A DNA stretch of 64,000 bases from Kribbella italica (GTDB lineage: Bacteria; Actinomycetota; Actinomycetes; Propionibacteriales; Kribbellaceae). The notes beneath the pieces were generated by a model. That model made no database searches and had not been told where the DNA came from. It was given only the letters and a program-made list of their open reading frames with translations. The stretch is taken from positions 1 through 64,000 of the forward strand of contig NZ_JACHMY010000001.1 of the NCBI RefSeq assembly GCF_014205135.1. Reading direction: 5' to 3'. Shown piece after piece: positions 34,332 to 43,328 of this stretch; positions within the stretch are counted from its first letter, which is position 1, and the number at the start of each line of letters is the position of its first letter. Position numbers and translations under genes: made by a program.

Positions 34332-35069
34332 TCAGGTGGCGGGGTTCTGGAGAGCTTGGGCGAAGCGGGCGGTGATCAGGATGGGGCGAGTGATCGCGGT
34401 GCCGACGACGACGGCGAAGGCTCCTCTGGCCAGGGCCTGCGCGGCTAGTTCGGGAGTGTCGATCCTGCCCTCGGCCAGGACCGGGATCTCCAGCTGTTTC
34501 GCCAGTTGCTCGAGCAGGTGGAGGTCGGGTCCGCTTGTAGCGGACTCGTCCCCGGTGTAGCCGGCCAGCGTGGTGCCGACCAGATCGGCGCCGGCCGCGG
34601 CAGCGGCGACACCCTCCTGGTAGTTGGACACGTCGGCCATAACGAGTGCATCGGTGCGCTTGTGCAGCTCATCGATGTTCTCAGCCAGGGTACGGCCGTC
34701 GGGACGCGGCCGGTCGGTCGCGTCGATGGCCACGATGTCGGCGCCGGCCGCCACGACGGCAAGTGCGTGGTCCAGCGTCGGGGTGATGTAGACGCCCGAG
34801 TCACCGTCCTTCCACAGCCCGATGACCGGAACCGAGAGAGCGGCGCGGACCTCGGCGATGTCGTCAACGCTGTTCACCCGCACGGCGGCGGCACCACCGA
34901 GCACCGCGGAGCGCGCCATCGCCGCGATCATCCGGGGCCCGTGCAGCGGCTCTCCGGGCAGTGCCTGGCACGACACGACGAGTCCACCCTGAAGCCGGTT
35001 CAGCAGCTCTGACCGGTCCGGTCGCGGCGTCGGACCGGACCTGGGCTCGCTCGTCGTCGAATCGGTCAT
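34332..35069 (-). CDS. nanE: N-acetylmannosamine-6-phosphate 2-epimerase
   Basis: This 245-residue TIM-barrel enzyme should convert ManNAc-6-P to GlcNAc-6-P in the cytosol. It shows family blocks GGLVVSCQALPGEPLHGP, VIGLWKDGDSGVYITPTLD, ADIVAIDATDRPRPDG and VLAEGRIDTPELAAQALARG. It is the last gene of the eight-gene operon. Its ATG overlaps the FAD oxidoreductase stop. No sialic acid lyase is present, so ManNAc probably comes from something other than sialic acid. Confidence 0.93.
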   Translation of the reverse strand: MTDSTTSEPRSGPTPRPDRSELLNRLQGGLVVSCQALPGEPLHGPRMIAAMARSAVLGGAAAVRVNSVDDIAEVRAALSVPVIGLWKDGDSGVYITPTLDHALAVVAAGADIVAIDATDRPRPDGRTLAENIDELHKRTDALVMADVSNYQEGVAAAAAGADLVGTTLAGYTGDESATSGPDLHLLEQLAKQLEIPVLAEGRIDTPELAAQALARGAFAVVVGTAITRPILITARFAQALQNPAT

Positions 35070-36772
35070 CAGGTGGTCCCTCCGGGGTGTGTGAGGCCGA
35101 GTTTCTCGGCGTACGCGGCGGTCAGGTCCCGCCAGGTCGTCCTCCCGGTCGCTGTGGCGACGTTCGGCGGACGGAGGGGGCCGGCGGCGAGTCGTTCGCC
35201 GGCGGCATGCAGAGTTGCGCGGTCCCGATCGCCGGCCAGGTCCTCCGGGCACACCTCGAGCCGTTCCCGGCGTTCGCCGGCCAGGCCGCCGGCGGCCGTC
35301 AGCAGTTGGGCCGCGGGAAAGAGCGGGTCGCTCGGCGGGATGTCAGTTGTCCAGGCGATCGCCGCACCGCCGACGACCAGTGCCCGTTGTACGGCGAGGC
35401 GGTGGCCGGGCTGGTCCAGCACGGTCGCCGGCGTGAGCCCGCGCGCCGCACAGTACGCCGCAAGCGTCCCTGCGGCCTCTCCGACCGACCACTCGGCACT
35501 GTGCACTCGGTAGGCGGCCGCCGCGACCTGGGTGGCAGCGAGATTCTTCGCGGCGGCCAGCAGGTTCACCGGCCGGTCGGCGATGAGGGCGCGCATCGGT
35601 ATCTGGAAGGGCGCGGTCGCGGCGTACACGGTGTCCGGGTGACCGACGCGCGGGTGGAAGTCGATGTGGTACTGCGCCACTCCGACCGCGTCCGGCATGG
35701 CTTTCGCGCGGGCCCGCCCCGGCACTGGCGCGAGGTCGGTACCACGGACCGGGCCGGCGGTTCGCAGCCGCCGGGACTCGCGGACATAGGGGAACGCGGC
35801 CAACCCGTCCGCGGTGCCGGCCACGGCCGGCGCGAGCCGGAGGGACCGGAAGCCGGCTCCCGAGCCGTCGTCATGGGGAGCTTGGGTCTGGAGCCAGTGC
35901 AGGAAGCTGAGCGACTGCTCGCGGGACTCGCGCCTGGCTCGTTCCGGTTCGTGCACCAAGGAGGCGTCGGCGTAGTCGTTGGAGACCCAGTTGATCAGCG
36001 CCACGTCAGGGTCGTGGCTCAGCCGACGGTAGCTCCAGAACGGCGGCCGCCCGTCGGGTCCGTCGACGAACATGCGGAACCGGTGGGTCCGGCCGTCCCA
36101 TCCGGGCACGTCGAAGGCGAACCGGTCGGCCCACCGGTGGTAGGACCCGGGACGGCGTACGGGCTCGAAGGTAGCTCCGGGAACATGTTCGACCACGAAG
36201 GACCACGTACAGGCCTGCATGGCCAGCGGGTCGGGCTGCGCCAGTGCATGCTCCTCGCCGAACACAGGCCCTTCCGAGCCGGTCACCCAGGGCGCGCCGG
36301 CCAGCGGGAGCAGGTCGCCGAGCTCGGTCGCATCGCAGAACAGGCTTGCCTCGACGACTGTGCCGTCGGTGAAGGTGACTTTGCGCAGGGATCCGGCGGT
36401 GAGCGTGACAGCGGCGGAGGCGATGCCGGTCAGGACCCGGACACCGGCTTGGTCCAGGAGGGTTTCGAGCACCCGTCGGCCGACAGCGGGCTCGAAGCAC
36501 AGCCGGCTGACCCAGCCTTCCCCGGGGTTGAGCTGTCCGCCGGAGGCAGTGCGGACCGCGTCGCGGAACGCGCCGTAGGTCGCGGTGCCGGGGAAGGTTT
36601 CGACGTCGGGGTGCTCGTCCAGAGCACTGACCAACTGGCTGGTGACCTGCCCGCCGACCTGGTCGGTCGCCTCGGTCAGTACGACACGCAAGCCCCGGCC
36701 GGCAGCGGCGAGTGCGGCAGCGCAGCCGCCCAGGCCGCCACCGATCACTGCGACATCAGCGGACACATTCAT
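35069..36772 (-). CDS. FAD-dependent oxidoreductase of the sugar operon
   Basis: This 567-residue protein begins with an FAD-binding Rossmann motif (DVAVIGGGLGGCAAALAAAG) and a second signature EATDQVGGQVTSQ, placing it in the FAD_oxidored (PF12831) family. The C-terminal end contains RPVNLLAAAKNLAATQVAAA, a typical closing FAD contact. It lies between the DUF4127 and NanE genes with four-base and one-base overlaps, so it is fully committed to this operon. The substrate is unknown; an oxidised sugar or amino sugar is plausible. Confidence 0.85.
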   Translation of the reverse strand: MNVSADVAVIGGGLGGCAAALAAAGRGLRVVLTEATDQVGGQVTSQLVSALDEHPDVETFPGTATYGAFRDAVRTASGGQLNPGEGWVSRLCFEPAVGRRVLETLLDQAGVRVLTGIASAAVTLTAGSLRKVTFTDGTVVEASLFCDATELGDLLPLAGAPWVTGSEGPVFGEEHALAQPDPLAMQACTWSFVVEHVPGATFEPVRRPGSYHRWADRFAFDVPGWDGRTHRFRMFVDGPDGRPPFWSYRRLSHDPDVALINWVSNDYADASLVHEPERARRESREQSLSFLHWLQTQAPHDDGSGAGFRSLRLAPAVAGTADGLAAFPYVRESRRLRTAGPVRGTDLAPVPGRARAKAMPDAVGVAQYHIDFHPRVGHPDTVYAATAPFQIPMRALIADRPVNLLAAAKNLAATQVAAAAYRVHSAEWSVGEAAGTLAAYCAARGLTPATVLDQPGHRLAVQRALVVGGAAIAWTTDIPPSDPLFPAAQLLTAAGGLAGERRERLEVCPEDLAGDRDRATLHAAGERLAAGPLRPPNVATATGRTTWRDLTAAYAEKLGLTHPGGTT

Positions 36773-38214
36773 GCGGGGTTCACCTCGAAGTCGATTTCGA
36801 ACGTCCGGTTCCAGGGGAAGCGGACGTTCTCGATCCGCCAGCCCGGGTCGATCTCGGCGAGGCGTTCGGCCAGCAGCCGATGCGCGTCACGAGTCGCCGC
36901 CGAGTCGGGGTCGATATGGTCGTGATGGCCGGGGTCGCTACCGATGGTCGCGCGTAGCTCTGCACGGGCGCAGCTCATCCAGCCCCAGTCCTCCAGTAGC
37001 CGGTGGCGCAGCAGCCGTGCGTGGGCGGCCGGGTCGAAGCTGCCCAGCCGCTGCCCGACGACGGTGGCCAGCGCGTGTGCGAGCGCCGTACCGATGGTGT
37101 TTCCCGCTGTGTTCCAGCCCGCGAAGCCGGCCAGCCGGTCCCAGCCTGTTCCGAGCCGGTCGCGGAGGGCGGCCATCAGGGCCGGGTCGGCGCCGTTCGG
37201 ATAGGCGCAGTCGGCGATCGCGACTTGTGCGTCGGCCGCCAGTAGCGCAAGGACCAATTCTGCCGTGAGGGCGGCAGCGTTGAGGTCCGTCGTGGCTGGT
37301 GGGTCCAGATTGAAATCGCCATCGCCCCGGGCTGGTGGATGAATCACCAGGTGCAGATCGGCGCGGTCGTCACCCACGAGCTGCCCACCGGCGGCCGCGA
37401 TCTGGCCTGCCGCGGTGTCGCCGACGGGCACGTTCTCGTACGGCGCAACCCGGTCCAGTCCGGCCACGGCATGCACTTTTACCCGGGGTGAGGTGAGGGC
37501 GGCTTCGTGCAGGATCGCTCGCACTGTCAATACGGTCGCGACCTCATCCGCGCCCGGGTAGGTCAGGACCGTACGGCCGAGGTCGAGCCAGTCGCGCCAG
37601 CGGCCCAGCCACTGCTGTTCAGCAGTTCCGACCGCCGCGCGGGCGGTGTCGTCAGCGCCGATGACCAACGTGGTGAGAATGCCCTGCTGCGCCAGGCTGA
37701 GGGCGGCGAGGTTCAGAGTGTGATTGCGTAACCTGCGACCGAAGAAGTCGGCCGCCACGGCTGCCGGTACGGGTGTGCGTATCTCGCTGCCACGGTGCAT
37801 CTCGGCCGACAGGGCGTGCAACGCGCGTCCGTGCCGGGCGTAGTACTCCGGCTCCTCGAAGGCCTCGTCGGCGTCCGGCGTACGCATCACGACGGCCGAG
37901 GCGTGAACCGGTACGCGCAGCTCACGCAGCACCTCCCAGCTGTTGAGGACCTGGCTCAGGCCCTCGGCGCCCAACCGTGACGGGAGCAGGCCGCCCAGAC
38001 CGAGGGTCTCGAGTGCGACTACCGCGCCGGCCGCGCCCGGTGCCTGTTGCACGAGCCACTTCCCCAGGTCTTCCCGCTCACCGGGACTCCTTAGCCGCGG
38101 CAGGAGATGAGCCGGCGGAAGAACCACCTGGACGCCTGCCACCGCCCCGACCAGCTGGGGTAGCGCGGTGGTGGCCGGCCGCTCGTCCAGGGGCAGCAGG
38201 ATGAGGCGCTTCAT
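36769..38214 (-). CDS. DUF4127 family protein
   Basis: This 481-residue protein fits DUF4127: it opens RLILLPLDERPATTALPQLV, continues AVVALETLGLGGLLPSRLG, then IGADDTARAAVGTAEQQWL and DCAYPNGADPALMAALRDRL, and ends WRIENVRFPWNRTFEIDFEV. It has no signal peptide. The biochemical role is unknown. The tight overlap with ROK kinase and FAD oxidoreductase genes suggests an enzyme acting on the same sugar. Confidence 0.9.
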   Translation of the reverse strand: MKRLILLPLDERPATTALPQLVGAVAGVQVVLPPAHLLPRLRSPGEREDLGKWLVQQAPGAAGAVVALETLGLGGLLPSRLGAEGLSQVLNSWEVLRELRVPVHASAVVMRTPDADEAFEEPEYYARHGRALHALSAEMHRGSEIRTPVPAAVAADFFGRRLRNHTLNLAALSLAQQGILTTLVIGADDTARAAVGTAEQQWLGRWRDWLDLGRTVLTYPGADEVATVLTVRAILHEAALTSPRVKVHAVAGLDRVAPYENVPVGDTAAGQIAAAGGQLVGDDRADLHLVIHPPARGDGDFNLDPPATTDLNAAALTAELVLALLAADAQVAIADCAYPNGADPALMAALRDRLGTGWDRLAGFAGWNTAGNTIGTALAHALATVVGQRLGSFDPAAHARLLRHRLLEDWGWMSCARAELRATIGSDPGHHDHIDPDSAATRDAHRLLAERLAEIDPGWRIENVRFPWNRTFEIDFEVNPA

Positions 38215-39128
38215 GACAAGGTCTCCCGAGCGATCGCCGCGGCACCGATGACCACGGCGTCGGCGCCAAGTTGACTTTGCCGTAGGCAGGGCGCACCGAC
38301 GGCTGGAATCAAGGTGCCGGAAAGGGCGTCAGCCAGCGGCCGGCTGAACACGTCACCGGAGTCGAGCACGCCGCCACCCAGCACGATGACGTCCGGGTCG
38401 AGGGTGTTGACCAGACCACCGAGAGTTGCGCCCAACGCGGCGGCACCTTGGGCGAGGACCTGCCGGGCCACCAGGTCGCCGGAATCAGCCCGCCGTACGA
38501 CCTCTCGCAGATCCCGGACTTCCTCGCCGGACCGGCGGGCGAACTCTGCGGTCATGGCTGGACCTGACGCGACGGCCTCCAGGTGTCCGTCACGGCCGCA
38601 GGGGCAGGCCCGGCCGCTTGCCGCGGCAGCCTCGAGGTGACCCAGGTGTCCGGCCGCGGCGTTCCGGCCGTGCACGGGTGCACCGTTCACTATGAGCGCG
38701 CCGCCGACACCGGTGCCGACCATCACCGCAATCACGTCGCGGGCTCCGCGAGCGGCGCCGTAGTGGTGCTCGGCAGAGGCAAAGGCGGACACGTCGTTGA
38801 CAGCACGCACCGGTACGCCGAGGTGTGCGCGAAGTTCTTCGCCGAGGTTCGTTCCGGCCCATCCGTCGATCGCGTTGGTGGCGCCGACGATCACCCCGCG
38901 GTCGGGGTCGACCACTCCGGCCGTGCCGACGCCGACGGCCGCCAGGTCCTGGCCGGCGCTGACCTGGCGCACCAAAGCGGTCACGGCGGCCAGGACAGCG
39001 CTGGGTCCGTTCGACGCAGGCGTGGTCGCGGTGGCGCGGACGACGATCGTCGCGTCGGCCGAGATCAGCGCGGCGACGAGCTTGGTGCCGCCGATGTCGA
39101 CGCCCGCAACCGCGGCGTCGGGGCTCAC
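38211..39128 (-). CDS. ROK-family sugar kinase (ManNAc or related amino-sugar kinase)
   Basis: This 305-residue ATP-dependent kinase has the ROK motifs: AGVDIGGTKLVAALI at the N-terminus, TGVGGALIVNGAPVHG with a following GHLGHLE, and the zinc-type cluster CPCGRDGHLEAVASG. The His that follows the Gly-rich segment and the Cys-x-Cys are in place. GTG 39128 overlaps the GntR stop. The NanE gene in the operon suggests ManNAc as substrate, but this is an inference from context. Confidence 0.9.
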   Translation of the reverse strand: MSPDAAVAGVDIGGTKLVAALISADATIVVRATATTPASNGPSAVLAAVTALVRQVSAGQDLAAVGVGTAGVVDPDRGVIVGATNAIDGWAGTNLGEELRAHLGVPVRAVNDVSAFASAEHHYGAARGARDVIAVMVGTGVGGALIVNGAPVHGRNAAAGHLGHLEAAAASGRACPCGRDGHLEAVASGPAMTAEFARRSGEEVRDLREVVRRADSGDLVARQVLAQGAAALGATLGGLVNTLDPDVIVLGGGVLDSGDVFSRPLADALSGTLIPAVGAPCLRQSQLGADAVVIGAAAIARETLS

Positions 39129-39880
39129 GTACCGCTCCTGGTGACGGTGACCTGGACGTCGTACCGGTCGGCTCGGTAGAGGCCACGCGCGCGTTCGATC
39201 GCGCGCCCGGCGGTGTCGTAGGTGATCCGGGTCATCAACAGCGCCGCGGAGTACGGCGGGACGCCGAGGAGCTCGGCTTCGCGGGTATTGAGGACGGTGG
39301 CGCGGATGTGCTGGTCCGCGCGGTCCGGAGCCGAACCTGCCTCGTCGAGCAGCTGGTACAAGGAATCGCCGAGGACCCTGTCGTCGAGGTCGGGCAGCAG
39401 CGCGGCCGGCAGCCACACGTTTTCGAGGCACATCGGCACGCCGTCCGCGGTGCGCAGCCGTTCCAGGTGCAGCACCGGGTCGCCGGGGGGCAGGTTCAGG
39501 TCTTGCGCGATGCCGGCGTCGGCCTCGAGCCGTTCGTGGGTCAGCAGCCGGGAGCCCGGGGTCATCCTGCGGGCAGAGATGTCCTCGCTGAAGGAGGTCA
39601 GGCGAAGCGACTTCACCACGGTGGTGGGGTCTGCCACGAAGGTTCCCGAGCCGTGGACCCGGTAGACCAGGCCGTCGTCGGTGAGCAGCCGTAAGGCCTG
39701 GCGCACCGTCATCCGGGACACTCCGTACGTGGCCATCAGCTCGCGCTCGCTCGGCAGCGGGTCGTGCGGCAGGAGTTTGGACAGCTCCACGCGCAGTAGT
39801 TGACGCAGCTCCTGGTACTTCGTCTGCCGGGTGCCCTTCGCGCCGGCGCCGTTACCGGCCTGCGTTGTCTGTGTCGTCAT
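39125..39880 (-). CDS. GntR-family regulator (HutC/UTRA type)
   Basis: This 251-residue regulator has an N-terminal wHTH (LPSERELMATYGVSRMTVRQ, then LRLLTDDGLVYRVHGSGTFV) and a C-terminal UTRA ligand-binding domain (GDPVLHLERLRTADGVPM, ERARGLYRADRYDVQV). It lies within the operon it probably controls, overlapping the permease gene upstream and the kinase gene downstream. Its likely operators are the paired sites at 43151 and 43262. Confidence 0.92.
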   Translation of the reverse strand: MTTQTTQAGNGAGAKGTRQTKYQELRQLLRVELSKLLPHDPLPSERELMATYGVSRMTVRQALRLLTDDGLVYRVHGSGTFVADPTTVVKSLRLTSFSEDISARRMTPGSRLLTHERLEADAGIAQDLNLPPGDPVLHLERLRTADGVPMCLENVWLPAALLPDLDDRVLGDSLYQLLDEAGSAPDRADQHIRATVLNTREAELLGVPPYSAALLMTRITYDTAGRAIERARGLYRADRYDVQVTVTRSGT

Positions 39881-40800
39881 CCCTTGACCGCCCCTTCGCC
39901 GACGCCGCGGAAGAAGTATTTCTGCAAGCTGAAGAACAGTGCCAGCAGGGGGATGAGGGCGATCATGGTGCCGGCCGCGATCACCCGCTGGTTGGAGGTG
40001 AATGTGCCGGACAGGTACTGGATTCCCACCGTGAGGGTGTAGTTGTCGGGATTCTTCAGCACGATCAGGGGCCACAAGAAGTCGTCCCAGGCGAACATGA
40101 AGCTGAAGATGGCCACGACGCTGAGCGTGCCACGGACCGAGGGCATTGCGACCCGCCAGAACCGTTGCCACTCCGAGGTGCCGTCCAGGATGGCGGCCTC
40201 CTCCAGCTCACGGGGCAGCGCGAGGAAGGCGTTGCGCATCAGCAGGATCGACAGACCGGTCACCGCGGTCGGCAGGATCACCCCAGCGAGGGTGTCGACC
40301 AGGCCGAGTGACCGCGCGGTGAGGAACACCGACACCATGATGACCTCGAAGGGGATGACCATGGTGGACAGGAAGAGCCAGTACGCCGCCGTCCGGCCCC
40401 GAAACTTCATCCGGGCCAGGGCGTAGCCGGCCATGCTGCCGAACAAGCAGTTCGTCGTGGCGGCGGCCACCGCCACCATCAGCGAGTTGCCCGCGAACTG
40501 CCAGACGGGAATGGTGTCGGCCACCTCGGCGAAGTTTTGCAACGTCGGATGCGCCGGGATCAGCTGGGGAGGATAGTCGAAGATGTTCTCGGTCGGGCCC
40601 TTCAGCGACGTCGACAGCTGCCACAGGAACGGCCCGGCCAGGAAGACGAAACCGACGCACAGCAACAGGTAACGCAGGGCCAGACCGGCCACCCCACGGC
40701 GGCGCCGCGGACGGCCGGGTGCCGGGTCGCGGTCTCCCGCGTGCCGGGGCCTCTCGGCCTCGACGGTGGTTTCAGAAGAGCTTGCGGTCGAGTTGCTCAT
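39877..40800 (-). CDS. Sugar ABC transporter permease (MalG type)
   Basis: This 307-residue protein has a long cytoplasmic N-terminal tail, six predicted membrane helices, and the EAA loop of CUT1 permeases (LPRELEEAAILDGTSEWQRF, FWRVAMPSVRG). It pairs with the permease encoded upstream (one-base overlap, TGATG). No ATPase gene is in the operon, as usual for actinobacterial importers that share MsiK. Confidence 0.92.
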   Translation of the reverse strand: MSNSTASSSETTVEAERPRHAGDRDPAPGRPRRRRGVAGLALRYLLLCVGFVFLAGPFLWQLSTSLKGPTENIFDYPPQLIPAHPTLQNFAEVADTIPVWQFAGNSLMVAVAAATTNCLFGSMAGYALARMKFRGRTAAYWLFLSTMVIPFEVIMVSVFLTARSLGLVDTLAGVILPTAVTGLSILLMRNAFLALPRELEEAAILDGTSEWQRFWRVAMPSVRGTLSVVAIFSFMFAWDDFLWPLIVLKNPDNYTLTVGIQYLSGTFTSNQRVIAAGTMIALIPLLALFFSLQKYFFRGVGEGAVKG

Positions 40801-41669
40801 CAGCGCTCCCTGCTCATCCGGAAGAAAATGATCGAGAACCCGACGGTGCAGATGAACAGCACGAGGCTCATCGCCGAGGCGTACCCGGTCTCGCCGGCCA
40901 GGCCCAGGCCGACGTCCCGGATCCGGAAGACCAGCGACTGGGACTGACCGCCCGGGCCGCCCGAGCCGTTGCTCATCACGTAGATCTCGGCGAACACCTT
41001 CGCCGAAGCGATCACCGACAAGATGCCGACCAGCAACATCGTCGACCGGATGGTGGGCACCGTGATCGACCAGAAACGTCGTACTTCGCCGGCGCCGTCC
41101 AGCGCGGCGGCCTCGTGCAGCTCGGCCGGCACGTTGGCCAGCGCGGCGAGGTAGACCACCATGTAATAGCCGAGTCCTTTCCAGACCGTCACGAACATCG
41201 CGCTGAAGAGCAGTAGCTGGGCGTCGGTGAGGAACGGCAGCGGGCCGCTGATGACCTGCAGACTCTGCAGCACCCAGTTGACCAGGCCGTCGCTTTGCAG
41301 CAGCCAGGTCCAGACCAGACCGACGACCACCATCGAGGCGACGACGGGGGAGTAGAACACGGCCCGGAAGAACCCGATCCCGGGGACCTGTCGCTGTACC
41401 AGGAGTGCCAGCAGCAACGGCAAGGTGACCAGCAACGGGACGCATACCACGACGTACAGGGCGGTGTTTCCCATCGCCAGCCAGAAGGTGTCGTCCTGAC
41501 CCATCCGGATGAAGTTCGCCAGTCCGGTGAAGTGCCCACCGCCCAGCGCCTTGGCATTGGTGAAGGCCAGCACCGCCGTGTTGGCGAACGGGCCGATTGA
41601 GAACGTCGCGGCGATCAGCAGCGCCGGCGCCAGGAACAGCCACGGTGTGTACCAACGGCGTCCGGTCAT
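40800..41669 (-). CDS. Sugar ABC transporter permease (MalF type)
   Basis: This 289-residue protein has six membrane helices, starting WLFLAPALLIAATFSIGPFA, and the EAA motif VPAELHEAAALDGAGEVRRF. I chose ATG 41669 (MTGRRWYTPW); longer frames upstream run into non-coding sequence. It follows the binding-protein gene by 73 bases, which may leave room for processing or a weak promoter. Confidence 0.92.
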   Translation of the reverse strand: MTGRRWYTPWLFLAPALLIAATFSIGPFANTAVLAFTNAKALGGGHFTGLANFIRMGQDDTFWLAMGNTALYVVVCVPLLVTLPLLLALLVQRQVPGIGFFRAVFYSPVVASMVVVGLVWTWLLQSDGLVNWVLQSLQVISGPLPFLTDAQLLLFSAMFVTVWKGLGYYMVVYLAALANVPAELHEAAALDGAGEVRRFWSITVPTIRSTMLLVGILSVIASAKVFAEIYVMSNGSGGPGGQSQSLVFRIRDVGLGLAGETGYASAMSLVLFICTVGFSIIFFRMSRER

Positions 41670-41742
41670 GAAGTACTCCGATCCTCGGACCTGACTGCGG
41701 AGAAGAGACGGTGCGGCGCCGTGGACCGGCGCGCCGCCGGCC

Positions 41743-43080
41743 TCAGCCGTTGTTCGCCAGGATCTGGTTGCTCTCGTCAACGGCCTGGTCGAGGGCGTCC
41801 TTGGCGGACAGCTTGCCCTGCATCGCCAGCTGGACCTTGCCGATCACGACCTTCTTCACCCGGTCGTCGAACTGCAGCGGAACGAGATTCCTGGCCTTGG
41901 CGATCTGCTCGGCGGAGATCTTCCGCGCCTGGGACTCCACGCTCCCATCGGAGGTGTCGGTGAAGTACGGGTCCTTCAGCGAAGCGGTGGTCGAGGGCAG
42001 GATCGTGACGATCTTGGCGAACGCCAACTGGTTCTCGGCGTTGGTGATGAACTTGGCAAATTCGACCGCGAGCTTCTGATACTTGCTGGCGGCCGGCACC
42101 AGCAGGCCCATCACCGACATGTTCGGCGTGCCGCCGGGCCCGGTAATCTGCGGGCCGACCTTGGTCACCGCCGCCACCTTCGGGGCGTTCTCCTTCACGA
42201 TGGTCAAGAAGTTCGGCCCGCTCGGGAACAGCGCGATCTTGCCCGCCTGGTACGCCTCGATCTCCTTGGAGTGGTCCTGGGTCAACGAGTCCGCCGGTAC
42301 CGCCTTGGCGTCGTACAGCGCCTTGAGCTGCTCGACATACCGCACGGCCTCCGGAGTGTTGAACGTCCACTTGGTGCCCTGCTCGTTCAGCAGCGGCACC
42401 CCGAGCTTGGCGAGGGTGGTGACGAATGAGTTCTCCAGGGCCGGGTGCAGCCCGTAGAACTGGCCCCGACCGGCGGCGGCGAGCTTCACGGCGTACTGCT
42501 CGAGCTCCTGCACCGTGGTGGGCGGCTTGTCACGGTCCAGGCCGGCTTTGGCGAAGAGGTCGGCGTTGTACATCGTGACCTCGGAGGTCAGGTACCACGG
42601 GAAGCCGTACGCGCCGTCAGCGCCGGGGACCTTGAAGGCGTCCCACGCGCCTGGAACGTAGTCGTCCTTGACGTCACCGGCGACCTTCGCCAGGTCGAGG
42701 AACAGCTTCTTCTGCTCCAGTGGCTGGGCGAAGTTGGGGTTCAAGTTCACCACGTCGGGCAGGGTGCCGGCCGTGGCGTCGGTGGTCAGTTTCTCCTGCG
42801 CACCCTGGAACGGGATGTCGACCCAGTTGATCTCCGTGCCCGGGTGAGCTTCCTCGAAGCGCGCGATCACACCATTGATGTAGTCGGTGAAGGTGGGCTT
42901 GAGCTGGAGCGTCTGGAAGGTGATCGTCCCCTTCAGTTCGCCGCTGAGCTCCGCCGGGCCGGAGGCGGCGCCGGGGTTTTCCCCGGAGCCCAGGCCACAT
43001 CCTCCCAGCGCCAGCGCGATCGCGGTCACGGCAGCGCCGAGGCGAGTGCGCCGCCCGGGCCGTACCCGAATTCTGTTCAT
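41743..43080 (-). CDS. Sugar-binding lipoprotein of the ABC importer
   Basis: This 445-residue extracytoplasmic binding protein has a lipoprotein signal peptide ending AIALALGGC at the lipobox. The cluster-B fold begins KGTITFQTLQLKPTFTDYIN and continues with GVIARFEEAHPGTEINWVDI, YGFPWYLTSEVTMYNADLF, and a C-terminal lobe. ATG 43080 is preceded by AGGAG. It is the first gene of the eight-gene operon and would choose its substrate, probably an amino-sugar oligosaccharide released by the divergent GHL10 enzyme. Confidence 0.93.
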   Translation of the reverse strand: MNRIRVRPGRRTRLGAAVTAIALALGGCGLGSGENPGAASGPAELSGELKGTITFQTLQLKPTFTDYINGVIARFEEAHPGTEINWVDIPFQGAQEKLTTDATAGTLPDVVNLNPNFAQPLEQKKLFLDLAKVAGDVKDDYVPGAWDAFKVPGADGAYGFPWYLTSEVTMYNADLFAKAGLDRDKPPTTVQELEQYAVKLAAAGRGQFYGLHPALENSFVTTLAKLGVPLLNEQGTKWTFNTPEAVRYVEQLKALYDAKAVPADSLTQDHSKEIEAYQAGKIALFPSGPNFLTIVKENAPKVAAVTKVGPQITGPGGTPNMSVMGLLVPAASKYQKLAVEFAKFITNAENQLAFAKIVTILPSTTASLKDPYFTDTSDGSVESQARKISAEQIAKARNLVPLQFDDRVKKVVIGKVQLAMQGKLSAKDALDQAVDESNQILANNG

Positions 43081-43150
43081 GGGTGCTCCTGTCAGCGAAG
43101 GATGGCCGTCCGACTGCGGGTTGCCGGACGAAGATGACCACACCGTCACA

Positions 43151-43280
43151 CCAAGTGGTCCGTACCAGTCTCTGACGGTTCCTACCCGACGTCAACCCCA
43201 CAACCCCGCTAACAGCAGCGATTGCGGGCGGCATCCGACGGAAGGTCGCTCTTGAGGGTTTACTTGTCCGTACCACTTGG
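43151..43280. promoter_or_regulatory. Paired GntR-type operators in the divergent sugar promoter
   Basis: CCAAGTGGTCCGTACCAGT at 43151-43169, and its inverse CCAAGTGGTACGGACAAGT on the other strand at 43262-43280, match in 16 of 19 positions. They lie 111 bases apart, one before the lipoprotein gene and one before the GHL10 gene. Each has the dyad TGGT-N4-ACCA-like core, which fits GntR/HutC binding sites. The operon's GntR is the obvious ligand. Confidence 0.7.
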
Positions 43281-43328
43281 GTCACGATTGGCCTTGCCCT
43301 GCCCCACGCACAGAAAGTCGACGACACC

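Noticed and set aside
38590..39186. A 198-codon frame inside the ROK kinase gene
   Set aside because: It is Arg-rich shadow sequence; the ROK motifs are in the other frame.
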